From: Verrucomicrobiota bacterium
GTDB taxonomy: Bacteria; Verrucomicrobiota; Verrucomicrobiia; Opitutales; Opitutaceae
Assembly (NCBI GenBank): GCA_023430565.1
Contig: JAEZAD010000204.1
Span: 1-15,727 of the forward strand
DNA: 15,727 nt
Reading direction: 5' to 3'
Below are positions 5,720 to 13,148 of this stretch, one piece after another. The position numbers and the translations under genes were made by a program. Below the pieces are notes generated by a model. It ran no database searches, was not told the DNA's origin, and saw nothing but the letters and a program-made list of their open reading frames with translations. How positions within the stretch are numbered: the first letter of the stretch is position 1; each line of letters opens with the position of its first letter.

Positions 5720-6235
5720 ATGGATTATGAAAAAGCAGCCTCCTATTGGATGGATAATACGAAGGGCCCTCGGATGGATCACAAAGCGCTCTTGGTGGAG
5801 ATAGAGAAGTACATCCTGGCGCATAACACCTGTGCCCTGGCTACCGGATGGGGTGATTTCGTCCGATGCACACCTATTGAGTACAATTATAAGGACAGAA
5901 ATTTCTGGCTGTTTTCTGAGGGAGGTTTAAAATTCCGCGGGCTTGAAAAGAATAAAAACGTAAGCCTTGCCATCTATGACAACTATACCGGCTTTGTTCA
6001 ATTGGGGGGAATGCAGATTTCGGGTACTGCCGAGCTTGTGGAGCCATGGACGGAGGAATACATGGATTTATTGGCATTTAAGAAGCTATCAGCCGAGAAT
6101 TTTAAAAAACTTTCAATGACCATGCATCTCATCAAGATCACACCCAGCCGCATTGATTTTCTATCTTCAGAGTTCAAAAAAAGGGGTTTTGATCCGCGGC
6201 AACATTTGTGCTTTTCCAACGGCAAGGTTGACTAA
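5720..6235 (+). CDS. Pyridoxamine 5'-phosphate oxidase-fold (PPOX) family protein
   Basis: The 171-residue product has the split-barrel flavin-binding layout: an N-terminal helix, TCALATGWGDFVRCTPIEY, FWLFSEGGLKFRGLEKNKNV, then VQLGGMQISGTAELV and the late strand LIKITPSRIDFLSSEF. Such proteins usually bind FMN, or sometimes F420 or heme, and catalyse two-electron reductions or oxidations; the substrate here cannot be told. The frame extends to a TTG at 5705, but TGAGG (5706-5710) lies 9 nt before the ATG at 5720, so I start there. It is followed 53 nt later by the flavodoxin-domain gene, with no terminator between, suggesting a small flavoprotein operon. Confidence 0.85.
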   Translation: MDYEKAASYWMDNTKGPRMDHKALLVEIEKYILAHNTCALATGWGDFVRCTPIEYNYKDRNFWLFSEGGLKFRGLEKNKNVSLAIYDNYTGFVQLGGMQISGTAELVEPWTEEYMDLLAFKKLSAENFKKLSMTMHLIKITPSRIDFLSSEFKKRGFDPRQHLCFSNGKVD

Positions 6236-6288
6236 TGTGATTTGCTATAACAAGCCGCTTTAACGGAATGATAGGAGGTTCATATAAA

Positions 6289-6771
6289 GTGGTAATCGCT
6301 TATGAATCAAAAACGGGTTTTACCAAGAGGTATGCCGAAATGCTTGCGGCTAGGACGGGGCTAAAAGCTTACCGGGTAAAAGAGATTTCAAAAAAAAGTC
6401 AAGATGAAATCATTTTTCTAGGTTGGATGAAAGCCGGAAAGGTGCAGGGACTTGATAAATTGAAAAACAAAAATGTTAAAGCTGTATGTGCATCGGGTAC
6501 CGCACGAACCGCTGAACCTAATAACGAAGCAGTTATTGCAAGGAATAAGATCGAAGGAAAACCCTTTTTTTATCTGCGTGGCGGATGTCTGCCCCTAAAA
6601 GAGCTGAAGGGCATGGATAAAATCCTAATGTCCTTGTTTTTAAGGATGCTTAAAAGCCGTAAGGACAAAGATGAAGAGCTTCAAGAAGCCATCAGAAACA
6701 TTGAAAATGGTTTTGACGGCGTCAAAGCAGAAAATCTTGAACCAGTTCTCCAATGGATGAACGCTAGGTAA
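6289..6771 (+). CDS. Flavodoxin-domain protein (HemG-like flavodoxin group)
   Basis: The N-terminus VIAYESKTGFTKRYAEML is a classic flavodoxin strand followed by an FMN phosphate-binding loop (SKTGFT). FLGWMKAGKVQGLDKL and the GGCLPL segment fit the PF12724-type flavodoxin group, which includes the protoporphyrinogen oxidase HemG. The product is about 160 residues and cytosolic. The ORF opens at ATG 6268, but the ribosome binding site AGGAGG (6273-6278) lies inside that extension. GTG 6289, 10 nt after it, puts the flavodoxin motif at the extreme N-terminus as usual, so I choose it. It probably moves electrons or oxidises a porphyrin-like substrate; its TspO neighbour makes the second idea attractive but unproven. 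Confidence 0.8.
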   Translation: MVIAYESKTGFTKRYAEMLAARTGLKAYRVKEISKKSQDEIIFLGWMKAGKVQGLDKLKNKNVKAVCASGTARTAEPNNEAVIARNKIEGKPFFYLRGGCLPLKELKGMDKILMSLFLRMLKSRKDKDEELQEAIRNIENGFDGVKAENLEPVLQWMNAR

Positions 6772-6802
6772 CGCAGGCAATCAATTAATAATAAATAACC
6801 CG

Positions 6803-6830
6803 GCCCCCTCATAGGATATTGTGAGGGGGC
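6803..6830 (+). promoter_or_regulatory. Hairpin enclosing the tspO ribosome binding site
   Basis: GCCCCCTCA (6803-6811) pairs perfectly with TGAGGGGGC (6822-6830), a GC-rich 9-bp stem with a 10-nt loop. The 3' arm contains GAGGGGG, the only plausible ribosome binding site for the tspO ATG at 6838. No T-run follows, so it is not an intrinsic terminator. It would strongly limit tspO translation unless opened by a translating ribosome, a factor or a ligand (inference). Confidence 0.55.
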
Positions 6831-6837
6831 GTGTAAA

Positions 6838-7308
6838 ATGAAGAAGATTAACTGGAATAACCTTCTTATCATCGTATTTACCACTGAGCTGATAGGTATG
6901 CTCGGCAATTTGTTTTCCGGCAACCCAAGGCAAAGCTACACCACATTTATTAAACCGCCGCTATCGCCACCAGGATGGCTTTTTGGCGTTGTCTGGCCCT
7001 TGCTTTATTTACTCATGGGGCTTGGGGCCTATCTCATTTACCAAACGCCGCCGACACTTGAACGTAAAAAGGCAACCACCCTCTATTGGGTACAGCTCTT
7101 TGTTAATTTTCTCTGGCCCATTGTGTTTTTCAGTTTTGAGTGGTATTGGATATCCGTCATTATTATTCTATTACTAGATGTCTTGGTCTTGTTTACTTTA
7201 CTAAGGTTTTATAAAATTGATAAAGCAGCGGGTTACCTAATGATTCCCTATTTGCTTTGGCTTCTCTTTGCAACCTATTTAAATATCGGAATCGCATTGT
7301 TAAACTAG
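6838..7308 (+). CDS. tspO: TspO/MBR family tryptophan-rich sensory membrane protein
   Basis: The 156-residue protein has five hydrophobic segments, the TspO topology. Family marks are the first loop FIKPPLSPPGWLFGVVWP (residues 37-54), WVQLFVNFLWPIVFF, and the last helix with PYLLWLLFATYLNIGIALLN. TspO proteins are membrane dimers that bind porphyrins such as protoporphyrin IX, and some bacterial members degrade it in light; they are often stress-linked. It follows the PPOX and flavodoxin genes by 66 nt and ends with its own terminator, so it may be the last gene of that unit. The likely ribosome binding site is buried in the hairpin at 6803-6830. Confidence 0.92.
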   Translation: MKKINWNNLLIIVFTTELIGMLGNLFSGNPRQSYTTFIKPPLSPPGWLFGVVWPLLYLLMGLGAYLIYQTPPTLERKKATTLYWVQLFVNFLWPIVFFSFEWYWISVIIILLLDVLVLFTLLRFYKIDKAAGYLMIPYLLWLLFATYLNIGIALLN

Positions 7309-7315
7309 AATTATT

Positions 7316-7348
7316 GAGCTACATCTAGCATATGTAGCTCTTTTTATT
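7316..7348 (+). terminator. Intrinsic terminator of tspO
   Basis: A perfect 9-bp stem (GAGCTACAT at 7316-7324 with 7332-7340) closes a 7-nt loop and is followed by TTTTTATTT. It starts 7 nt after the tspO stop. Confidence 0.9.
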
Positions 7349-7468
7349 TGCCTGTGGCAGCAACCCTAAGACATCTGACCACGATTCTGATCTGGTTACA
7401 GTAGTATTAATGAGCTTATCTTCATGGTGGGCTGGAAACGCTTTTATATTAATTGGTTATCATGTCAT

Positions 7469-7497
7469 TTGACTTTATTATTTCAAATACATACAAT
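7469..7497 (+). promoter_or_regulatory. Sigma-A promoter of the DUF362 gene
   Basis: TTGACT (7469-7474) and TACAAT (7492-7497) are separated by exactly 17 bp, each one base from consensus. Transcription would begin near 7504, leaving a leader of about 120 nt before the GTATG start region at 7626. Apart from this, the 277-bp gap 7349-7625 shows only AT-rich sequence and the ribosome binding site AGGAGG at 7615-7620. Confidence 0.75.
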
Positions 7498-7625
7498 TTT
7501 ATCTAGTGCGTTTATTTACTTGAAATGAAGTGATTCTAAATCGTCTAGGGCAATAGAGATAGAGGGGAAATAATAAATATTTGATTAAGAAACAAGTAGT
7601 TCAGCATTTGCTTTAGGAGGCTTGT

Positions 7626-8774
7626 ATGGGAAAGGTTATTGTACAGGAATGCACAAATTATGAAGTGGAAACCGTAATGGAAAAAATCAATGCTGCAGTA
7701 GATATCCTTGGCGGATGGGATAAGTTTGTAAAGCCGCAGGATAAAGTACTCCTAAAGGTGAATCTGATTGGACCCAAGACTTCAGATTCGGCTGCAGTTA
7801 CGCACTCTGAATTTGTCAGAGCGATGGTAAGAATATTAAAGAGCAAAAACTGCAATGTATGGATCGGTGACAGCTCAGGAGGAGCCATAGCAGGAATAGC
7901 GCCTACTGCACAGGGCTTTAAAGTTGCAGGATATGAGAAGGTTGCTCAGGAAGAAGGCGCGCAGATAAAGAATTTTGACCGTGAGGGTGTGATGGCGGTA
8001 CAACCGGAAAGTCGATGTGAAGAAACAATGTATATCGCAAAGCCAATGTTCGATGCTGATGTGGTAATTAATCTACCGAAGTTGAAAACACATTCGGCGC
8101 AGATTTTTTCCGGAGCTGTAAAAAATGTATTTGGATGCATACCAGGGCTCAGAAAGGCGTTGTATCACAAAATGGCTCCCGATCCAAGCGATTTTGGGCA
8201 AATTATCTGCGATATCCACAAAGCGACTAAAATCAACCTTCACATTATGGATGGGATTCTGGCCATGCAGGGAGAGGGGCCGACAGCGGGTAGTGTTTAT
8301 CACTCTGGAAAAGTCCTTATCAGTGAAGATCCATTGGCATTGGATGTTGTTGCTGCAAAAATGGTGGGAATGAAGGTTGAGGATATACCGATACTGGAAA
8401 CGGCACGGAAACGGAATCTCGGGGAGAGTCGGCTAGAAAAAATCACACTTGCAGGTGATCTTAATCAAATTCCCAGGCTGGAGAATTTTAAACTACCCAA
8501 ACGTTTCAGAGAGACTAAAAAGCGCAATAGTAAAGCTCTGGTAAAAGTCATTGAATTTTTTAACACCCATCCGAGGATCAATCTTAATAAATGTAAAAAG
8601 TGCAATATGTGTGTGGAAAGCTGTCCGGTTCAGGCTATTGACAAGGAGACGAAGCGAATTAATTATGATATCTGCATAGAGTGTATGTGTTGTCACGAGT
8701 TATGCCTGTTTAAGGCCGTTGAGCTTAAAAATAATAATAGGATGGCAGGTTTGATATCAGGCTTCTTTAGATAA
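7626..8774 (+). CDS. DUF362 domain protein with two C-terminal [4Fe-4S] ferredoxin motifs
   Basis: Residues about 35-270 form a DUF362 domain (KVLLKVNLIG, VWIGDSSGG, VVINLPKLKTHSAQIFSGAVKNVFGCIPG, MDGILAMQGEGPTAG given in pieces across the domain). The C-terminus is a 2[4Fe-4S] ferredoxin module: C323, C326, C329 and C333 (CKKCNMCVESCP) and C350, C353, C356 and C360, with an extra Cys at 355. The second motif has Leu where Pro usually follows the last Cys. DUF362-ferredoxin proteins are common in anaerobes and are thought to be iron-sulfur oxidoreductases, but the substrate is unknown. It is soluble, with no signal peptide. An optimal AGGAGG precedes the ATG. With its own promoter and terminator it is monocistronic. 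Confidence 0.9.
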   Translation: MGKVIVQECTNYEVETVMEKINAAVDILGGWDKFVKPQDKVLLKVNLIGPKTSDSAAVTHSEFVRAMVRILKSKNCNVWIGDSSGGAIAGIAPTAQGFKVAGYEKVAQEEGAQIKNFDREGVMAVQPESRCEETMYIAKPMFDADVVINLPKLKTHSAQIFSGAVKNVFGCIPGLRKALYHKMAPDPSDFGQIICDIHKATKINLHIMDGILAMQGEGPTAGSVYHSGKVLISEDPLALDVVAAKMVGMKVEDIPILETARKRNLGESRLEKITLAGDLNQIPRLENFKLPKRFRETKKRNSKALVKVIEFFNTHPRINLNKCKKCNMCVESCPVQAIDKETKRINYDICIECMCCHELCLFKAVELKNNNRMAGLISGFFR

Positions 8775-8852
8775 TAGATCTGATAATGGCTGATAAAGGA
8801 CAGATGAAAGATTATTTCATAATGACTATTTTCATAGGGGCAATAAACTAAT

Positions 8853-8888
8853 TGCAAGGGTAAGGAGTTCTTACCTTTGCATTTTTTT
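8853..8888 (+). terminator. Intrinsic terminator of the DUF362 gene
   Basis: An 11-bp stem (8854-8864 with 8870-8880, one G-T pair, extended by a T-A pair) closes the loop GAGTT and is followed by a run of seven T residues at 8882-8888. It begins 79 nt after the stop codon. Confidence 0.88.
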
Positions 8889-9050
8889 ATTCTCACATGG
8901 ATTTTTTTAATATTAATAAATTCCAGATACTTTGTGCCGGTTTAATTGATTAGTAATAAATTACCAACATCTGATAATAATCTCTATTTTTAATTGCTAT
9001 CACACCCTATAGAATTTACATAAAATCAATAATAGCATGGAGGAATGATT
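8889..9050 (+). promoter_or_regulatory. AT-rich upstream region of the sugar transporter operon
   Basis: The region must contain the promoter of the chvE-ggu operon, because a terminator closes the gene before it. Candidate elements are TATAGA (9008-9013) with a poor -35, or TTGCTA (8994-8999) 17 bp before TACATA (9017-9022); neither is convincing, as expected for an activator-dependent promoter. A palindrome TTAATATTAA is at 8907-8916. I see no good catabolite-responsive element. GGAGG (9039-9043) is the ribosome binding site of the next gene. Confidence 0.35.
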
Positions 9051-10133
9051 ATGGCAAAAAAGTCTATCGTGTTAGTCTTGGTGCTGGCAATGCTGGCGGT
9101 CATTTTATCAGGGTGTGGCCAGGCGACCTCAGGATCGGCTAAGCTTGTTGGCGTTACAATGCCGACAAAATCGCTCCAGAGATGGAACGAGGATGGTGCC
9201 AATGTTAAGGCCGCTCTGGAAGCAAAAGGGTACAAAGTCGATCTTCAATATGCTGACAACAAACAGGATGTTCAGAATAGCCAGATTGAAAACCAGATTA
9301 CCATGGGATGTGATGTTCTCGTTATCGCTTCTATCGATGGCGGCGCATTAGGCGGCGTTCTTAAGCAGGCAAAGGAAGCTAATATCCCAGTCATTGCTTA
9401 TGACAGATTGATAACCAACACTGATAAGTGTGACTACTATGCCACATTCGATAACTATGGCGTTGGTAAGATGCAGGGCGAATTTATCGTAAGCGCACTC
9501 AAGCTTGACAAAGGTGAAAAGGGCCCCTTCTCCATGGAATGCTTCGGTGGTGACCCGGGCGACAATAACGCAACCTTGTTTAACAAGGGTGCTATGGACG
9601 TCCTTCAACCTTACATAGACAGCGGCGTGCTGGTTGTGAAGTCAGGCCAGACTAAATTCCCGGATCAGATCGCCATTACAAACTGGGAATCCAAAGGTGC
9701 CCAGGACAGAATGGATAACCTCCTGACAGCTTATTATGCAGATAAGAATATCGATGTAGTCCTCTCACCCAATGACAGCCTTGCACAGGGCATTGTCGCT
9801 TCTCTGAAGTCAGCCGGGTACGGTTCATCCTCCAAACCCTTCCCGATTATCACCGGCCAGGACTGCGACAAGATCACTGTGGGACAAATTATTCGCGGCG
9901 AACAGTCCATGTCTATCTTCAAGGATACAAGAAATCTTGCAAAGCAGGTTATTGCCATGACGGATGCGATACTGGCGGGACAAAAGGTTCCCACCAATGC
10001 CAGCTATAACAATGGCGTGATTGATGTTCCTTCGTTTAACTGTGAAATCCAGTTCGCTAACAAGGACAACTGGAAATCGTTGCTGGTCGACAGTAAGTAT
10101 TATGAGTTATCCGATATACCGGATGCAAAGTAA
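9051..10133 (+). CDS. chvE: ChvE-type multiple-monosaccharide ABC transporter substrate-binding lipoprotein
   Basis: A lipoprotein signal peptide runs from MAKKS through a hydrophobic core to the lipobox LSGC, with C22 as the lipidation site, so the mature protein is tethered outside the membrane. The rest is a two-lobe periplasmic-binding fold of the sugar (Peripla_BP_4) type: LVGVTMPTKSLQRWNEDG, VLVIASIDGGAL, IPVIAYDRLI, FGGDPGDNNATLF, VLSPNDSLAQGIV and ITGQDCD are hallmarks of the ChvE group. These proteins bind aldoses such as galactose, glucose, arabinose or xylose; the exact sugar cannot be read here. The frame also opens at ATG 9045, but GGAGG ends only 1 nt before it and 7 nt before ATG 9051, so 9051 is chosen. 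First gene of the operon, followed by a hairpin and the ATPase and permease genes. Confidence 0.93.
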   Translation: MAKKSIVLVLVLAMLAVILSGCGQATSGSAKLVGVTMPTKSLQRWNEDGANVKAALEAKGYKVDLQYADNKQDVQNSQIENQITMGCDVLVIASIDGGALGGVLKQAKEANIPVIAYDRLITNTDKCDYYATFDNYGVGKMQGEFIVSALKLDKGEKGPFSMECFGGDPGDNNATLFNKGAMDVLQPYIDSGVLVVKSGQTKFPDQIAITNWESKGAQDRMDNLLTAYYADKNIDVVLSPNDSLAQGIVASLKSAGYGSSSKPFPIITGQDCDKITVGQIIRGEQSMSIFKDTRNLAKQVIAMTDAILAGQKVPTNASYNNGVIDVPSFNCEIQFANKDNWKSLLVDSKYYELSDIPDAK

Positions 10134-10147
10134 TTGAATATTGGGAG

Positions 10148-10175
10148 ATGGCGGCAGCATAGCTGCCGCCATTTT
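10148..10175 (+). terminator. Intercistronic GC-rich hairpin after chvE (attenuating terminator or mRNA-stabilising)
   Basis: ATGGCGGCAGC (10148-10158) and its complement (10162-10172) form a perfect 11-bp stem with a 3-nt loop, followed by only TTTT. It lies 14 nt after the binding-protein stop and before the ATPase start. Such hairpins in ABC operons typically protect the upstream mRNA or cause partial termination, giving more binding protein than membrane components. Confidence 0.75.
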
Positions 10176-10224
10176 GAACACCGGGGACAGCAAAATCAAA
10201 GCTTATATGAAGGAGCCGATAGCA

Positions 10225-11757
10225 TTGGAATATATCCTTAAAATGGAGAATATTACAAAAGAATTCCCTGGCGTCACCGCTCTTAGTCATGTTACCTTTC
10301 AAGTAAGAAAGGGTGAGATCCATGCTCTGGTTGGGGAAAATGGAGCCGGCAAATCCACGCTGATGAATGTTCTGAGCGGTATCTACCCCCATGGGTCATA
10401 TACCGGCGCCATCATTTACAAGGGAAAGGAATGCACGTTTAAAAATATACGCGATAGCGAGGCAGCGGGAATTGCCATCATCCACCAGGAGTTGGCCCTC
10501 AGCCCTTTTATGTCCATCGCGGAAAATATTTTTTTGGGTAATGAAAGAGCCAAGGGCGGTGTAATAAACTGGGAAGAGACCAATAAAGAAGCCACCGGGT
10601 TAATGAAGAAGGTGGGCCTTAAAGAAAGCTATACCGCCCAGATAAAAAACATTGGAGTTGGCAAACAGCAGCTTGTGGAGATAGCCAAGGCACTGTCGAA
10701 AAACTGTGAACTGCTTATACTGGATGAACCCACGGCCGCTCTCAATGACGAAGATTCCGATCACCTTCTTGAGCTATTGCAGACTCTTAATAAAGAGCAT
10801 GGCATGACGTGCATTATGATTTCTCATAAGCTCCATGAGGTTATAAAAATCGCCAACAGTATAACCGTCCTTCGTGACGGAAAGACGATAGAAACGCTGG
10901 ACAACACCGAGCCTGTCAGTGAAGGGCGCATAATCAAGGGGATGGTAGGCCGCGAGCTTACGGATCGATTCCCCAAGCATACGGCAAATACGCGTGAGAT
11001 AGGCTTTGAAATCAAGAATTGGGTGGTTCATGACCCTCTTAATGAAGAAAGAGTTGTCATTCATAATGTCAATATGCACTTTAGAAAGGGTGAAATAGTC
11101 GGACTTGCCGGACTTATGGGCGCGGGAAGAACAGAGCTTGCTATGAGCGTGTTCGGAAGGGCATATGGTAAAAGGATAAGCGGGACGCTTATCAAGGATG
11201 GCAAGGAGATTACCCTGAATAATATAGGACAGGCAATAGCCAATGGAATAGCTTATGTTACAGAAGATCGAAAAGCGGCCGGATTGGTGCACATACAGGA
11301 TATTAAAAGAAATATTACCCTGGCTAATTTGAAAGCCATTACACGGGGCTTTGTGGTAAACGAAGATGAAGAAATCAAAGTGGGCAAGGATTACAGGGAC
11401 CGCTTCAACATAAAGTCTTCAAGTGTGTTCCAAAAAGCGGGCAATCTTTCTGGGGGAAACCAGCAGAAGGTGGTGCTCAGCAAATGGATATTCGCCTCCC
11501 CCGATGTGCTGATTCTTGACGAACCTACCAGAGGAATCGACGTAGGTGCCAAGTATGAGATATACAAGATCATCTTACAGCTAGCGGAGGCCGGAAAATG
11601 CGTCATTATGATCTCTTCGGAGCTGCCTGAAATATTAGGAATTACCGATCGCTTATACATCATCAACGAGGGGCGTGTCGTAGGAGAAATGAAGACAAGC
11701 GAGGCCACCCAGGTGGATATAATGTCCACAATCATAAGAAGTTCAGCGGAGCGCTAG
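10225..11757 (+). CDS. gguA: Multiple-monosaccharide ABC transporter ATP-binding protein (GguA/MmsA), two ATPase domains
   Basis: The 510-residue protein contains two fused nucleotide-binding domains, as in sugar importers of the CUT2 class (RbsA, XylG, AraG). Domain 1 has Walker A GENGAGKST (37-45), a degenerate signature GVGKQQLVEIAKAL, and Walker B LLILDEPTAAL (163-173). Domain 2 has a degenerate Walker A GLAGLMGAGRTE (293-304), an intact signature LSGGNQQKV (408-416) and Walker B VLILDEPTRGIDVG (428-441). It powers sugar import at the inner face of the membrane. The reading frame extends to TTG 10141, but that would run through the hairpin at 10148. TTG 10225 has AAGGAG 9 nt upstream and gives the usual family N-terminus (EYILKMENITKEFPGVTAL), so I use it. 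It is followed by the permease gene 11 nt later. Confidence 0.93.
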   Translation: MEYILKMENITKEFPGVTALSHVTFQVRKGEIHALVGENGAGKSTLMNVLSGIYPHGSYTGAIIYKGKECTFKNIRDSEAAGIAIIHQELALSPFMSIAENIFLGNERAKGGVINWEETNKEATGLMKKVGLKESYTAQIKNIGVGKQQLVEIAKALSKNCELLILDEPTAALNDEDSDHLLELLQTLNKEHGMTCIMISHKLHEVIKIANSITVLRDGKTIETLDNTEPVSEGRIIKGMVGRELTDRFPKHTANTREIGFEIKNWVVHDPLNEERVVIHNVNMHFRKGEIVGLAGLMGAGRTELAMSVFGRAYGKRISGTLIKDGKEITLNNIGQAIANGIAYVTEDRKAAGLVHIQDIKRNITLANLKAITRGFVVNEDEEIKVGKDYRDRFNIKSSSVFQKAGNLSGGNQQKVVLSKWIFASPDVLILDEPTRGIDVGAKYEIYKIILQLAEAGKCVIMISSELPEILGITDRLYIINEGRVVGEMKTSEATQVDIMSTIIRSSAER

Positions 11758-11768
11758 GGGGAAAAGGT

Positions 11769-12992
11769 ATGAAAAGCATAAAGGAAGTTATGGACCGTAA
11801 CATGCGGCAATATGGGATGATTTTTGCCCTGGTCGTTATTGTTATATTTTTCGGGATAGTAACCGAAGGCAAGCTTATCTGGCCGAGAAACCTGTCGATG
11901 CTGGTGCGTCAGAATGCCTATGTGCTGATACTTGCCATAGGGATGATGTTTTGTATTTTGACAGGTGGTAACGTGGACCTTTCGGTGGGCTCGCTGGTGG
12001 CCTTGGTAAGTGCCATGTCGGGGCTGATGTCTACAACCCTTGGTCTACCTACGTGGCTGGCAATCATTATCAGCCTCCTAACGGGGCTCCTGGCAGGCAT
12101 ATGGCAGGGTTTTTGGATAGCCTATGTCAAGGTTCCGCCATTTATCACGACACTGGCAGGCATGCTTGTTTTCCGTGGGCTTAATAACATCATATTGAAC
12201 GGAAAAACCTTACCACTTGATGGTTTATATATTACTATCGGGACCGGTTCGGTTCCCGATATCGCTCCCAAAACCGTTCGTGACTTTTTACATATTGGTG
12301 ATTTGCTGCAGCTAGAGAATAAGCCTGAGTTTTTGAATGTGACCATGCTTATTGTGGGGCTTGCCTTATCCATTTGTTATGTTCTGTTTGTGATTGTCAA
12401 CCGGAAAAGTAAAATAATACGCGGCTATGAAGTAGCCTCCTTAAATTCGGTCATTGCAAAGGCCATTGCATTCTTTATTGTCATTAACATTTTCGCTTAC
12501 TGGCTGGCCATGGATGATGGCTTACCCATCATGCTGATTTTACTGGCCGCTTTATATGCCATATATACTTTTATAGCCACTAAGACCATACCGGGGCGCC
12601 ATGTTTACGCAATGGGAGGTAATATCAAGGCGGCAGAGCTTTCCGGGGTCAATACCAAGAAAATGATGTTCCTTGTCTATTCGAATATGGGTCTTTTGGC
12701 AGGAGTTGCAGCCGTGGTCACTGCAGGAAGATCAATGGCTGCTTCGCCCAATGTGGGAGCAAACTTTGAGCTTGATGCCATAGGTGCGTGCTTTATAGGC
12801 GGTGCCTCCGCATACGGTGGCATAGGAACCATTTGGGGAGCTGTTGTAGGTGCTTTTATTATGGGAGTTATGAACAACGGCATGTCTATTATTGGACTAA
12901 ACGTCTTTTTACAGTCTGTGGCAAAAGGGCTGGTGGTATTGTTCGCCGTTGCATTTGATATGTACTCCAAATCCAAGTCCAGGCTAAGCTAG
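11769..12992 (+). CDS. gguB: Multiple-monosaccharide ABC transporter permease (GguB/MmsB)
   Basis: The 407-residue integral membrane protein has about ten hydrophobic segments and CUT2 permease hallmarks: CILTGGNVDLSVGSLVALVS near residue 60, PPFITTLAGMLVFRGLNNII, YAMGGNIKAAELSGVNTKK (the cytoplasmic loop contacting the ATPase) and the C-terminal IGACFIGGASAYGGIGTIWG. A polar loop with an extra pair of helices lies between about residues 140 and 260, as in GguB-like permeases, which are longer than RbsC. It forms the membrane channel, probably as a homodimer with the GguA ATPase. AGGGGG overlaps the end of the upstream gene 7 nt before the ATG, indicating close coupling. A terminator follows. 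Confidence 0.93.
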   Translation: MKSIKEVMDRNMRQYGMIFALVVIVIFFGIVTEGKLIWPRNLSMLVRQNAYVLILAIGMMFCILTGGNVDLSVGSLVALVSAMSGLMSTTLGLPTWLAIIISLLTGLLAGIWQGFWIAYVKVPPFITTLAGMLVFRGLNNIILNGKTLPLDGLYITIGTGSVPDIAPKTVRDFLHIGDLLQLENKPEFLNVTMLIVGLALSICYVLFVIVNRKSKIIRGYEVASLNSVIAKAIAFFIVINIFAYWLAMDDGLPIMLILLAALYAIYTFIATKTIPGRHVYAMGGNIKAAELSGVNTKKMMFLVYSNMGLLAGVAAVVTAGRSMAASPNVGANFELDAIGACFIGGASAYGGIGTIWGAVVGAFIMGVMNNGMSIIGLNVFLQSVAKGLVVLFAVAFDMYSKSKSRLS

Positions 12993-13016
12993 GCTTCAAT
13001 CAAGGTTTGGTACGAG

Positions 13017-13043
13017 GCACTAGGCATAGGCTTAGTGCTTTTT
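13017..13043 (+). terminator. Intrinsic terminator of the chvE-ggu operon
   Basis: An 8-bp stem (13017-13024 with 13031-13038, one G-T pair) closes a 6-nt loop and is followed by five T residues. It separates the transporter operon from the sensor operon, 24 nt after the permease stop. Confidence 0.82.
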
Positions 13044-13057
13044 ATATACATAATTTA

Positions 13058-13083
13058 TTTATTAGTCCTATTTATTAGTCCTA
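13058..13083 (+). repeat. Tandem 13-bp direct repeat in the sensor-operon promoter
   Basis: TTTATTAGTCCTA occurs twice head-to-tail (13058-13070 and 13071-13083) and is followed by a third partial TTTAT. The second copy ends 8 bp before the -10 element, so the repeat covers the -35 region. It may be a regulator binding site or a slippage duplication. Confidence 0.65.
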
Positions 13084-13087
13084 TTTA

Positions 13088-13096
13088 TGGTATAAT
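13088..13096 (+). promoter_or_regulatory. Extended -10 promoter of the sensor operon
   Basis: TGGTATAAT gives a perfect TATAAT (13091-13096) with the TG extension one base upstream. No good -35 is visible; the tandem repeat occupies that place, which fits an extended -10 or activator-assisted promoter. Transcription would start near 13103, about 46 nt before the ATG at 13149. Confidence 0.7.
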
Positions 13097-13148
13097 GGAT
13101 AATGATTTCAAACAAGTTCGCAGACCCCGGTCAAAGGGGGGTGACGAA

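Noticed and set aside
7433..7446. Catabolite-responsive (cre)-like sequence TGGAAACGCTTTTA upstream of the DUF362 promoter
   Set aside because: It misses the conserved C near the 3' end and lies upstream of a gene without an evident carbon-catabolic role; such near-matches occur by chance in AT-rich DNA.
8907..8916. Palindrome TTAATATTAA
   Set aside because: Short AT-only palindromes are frequent in this background and no matching half-sites flank it.
10141..10224. N-terminal extension of the ATPase to TTG 10141
   Set aside because: The extension runs through a perfect hairpin, lacks a ribosome binding site and is not part of the family N-terminus.
10774..11292. Minus-strand ORF of 172 codons
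   Set aside because: It lies entirely opposite the well-supported ATPase gene, has no family resemblance and no credible ribosome binding site. It is a shadow of the coding strand.
13058..13083. Tandem 13-bp repeat as a CRISPR or plasmid iteron
   Set aside because: Only two copies, no spacers and no replication or Cas genes nearby.
13035..13148. N-terminal extension of the second binding protein to GTG 13035
   Set aside because: It would start within the transporter terminator and read through the promoter and tandem repeat.
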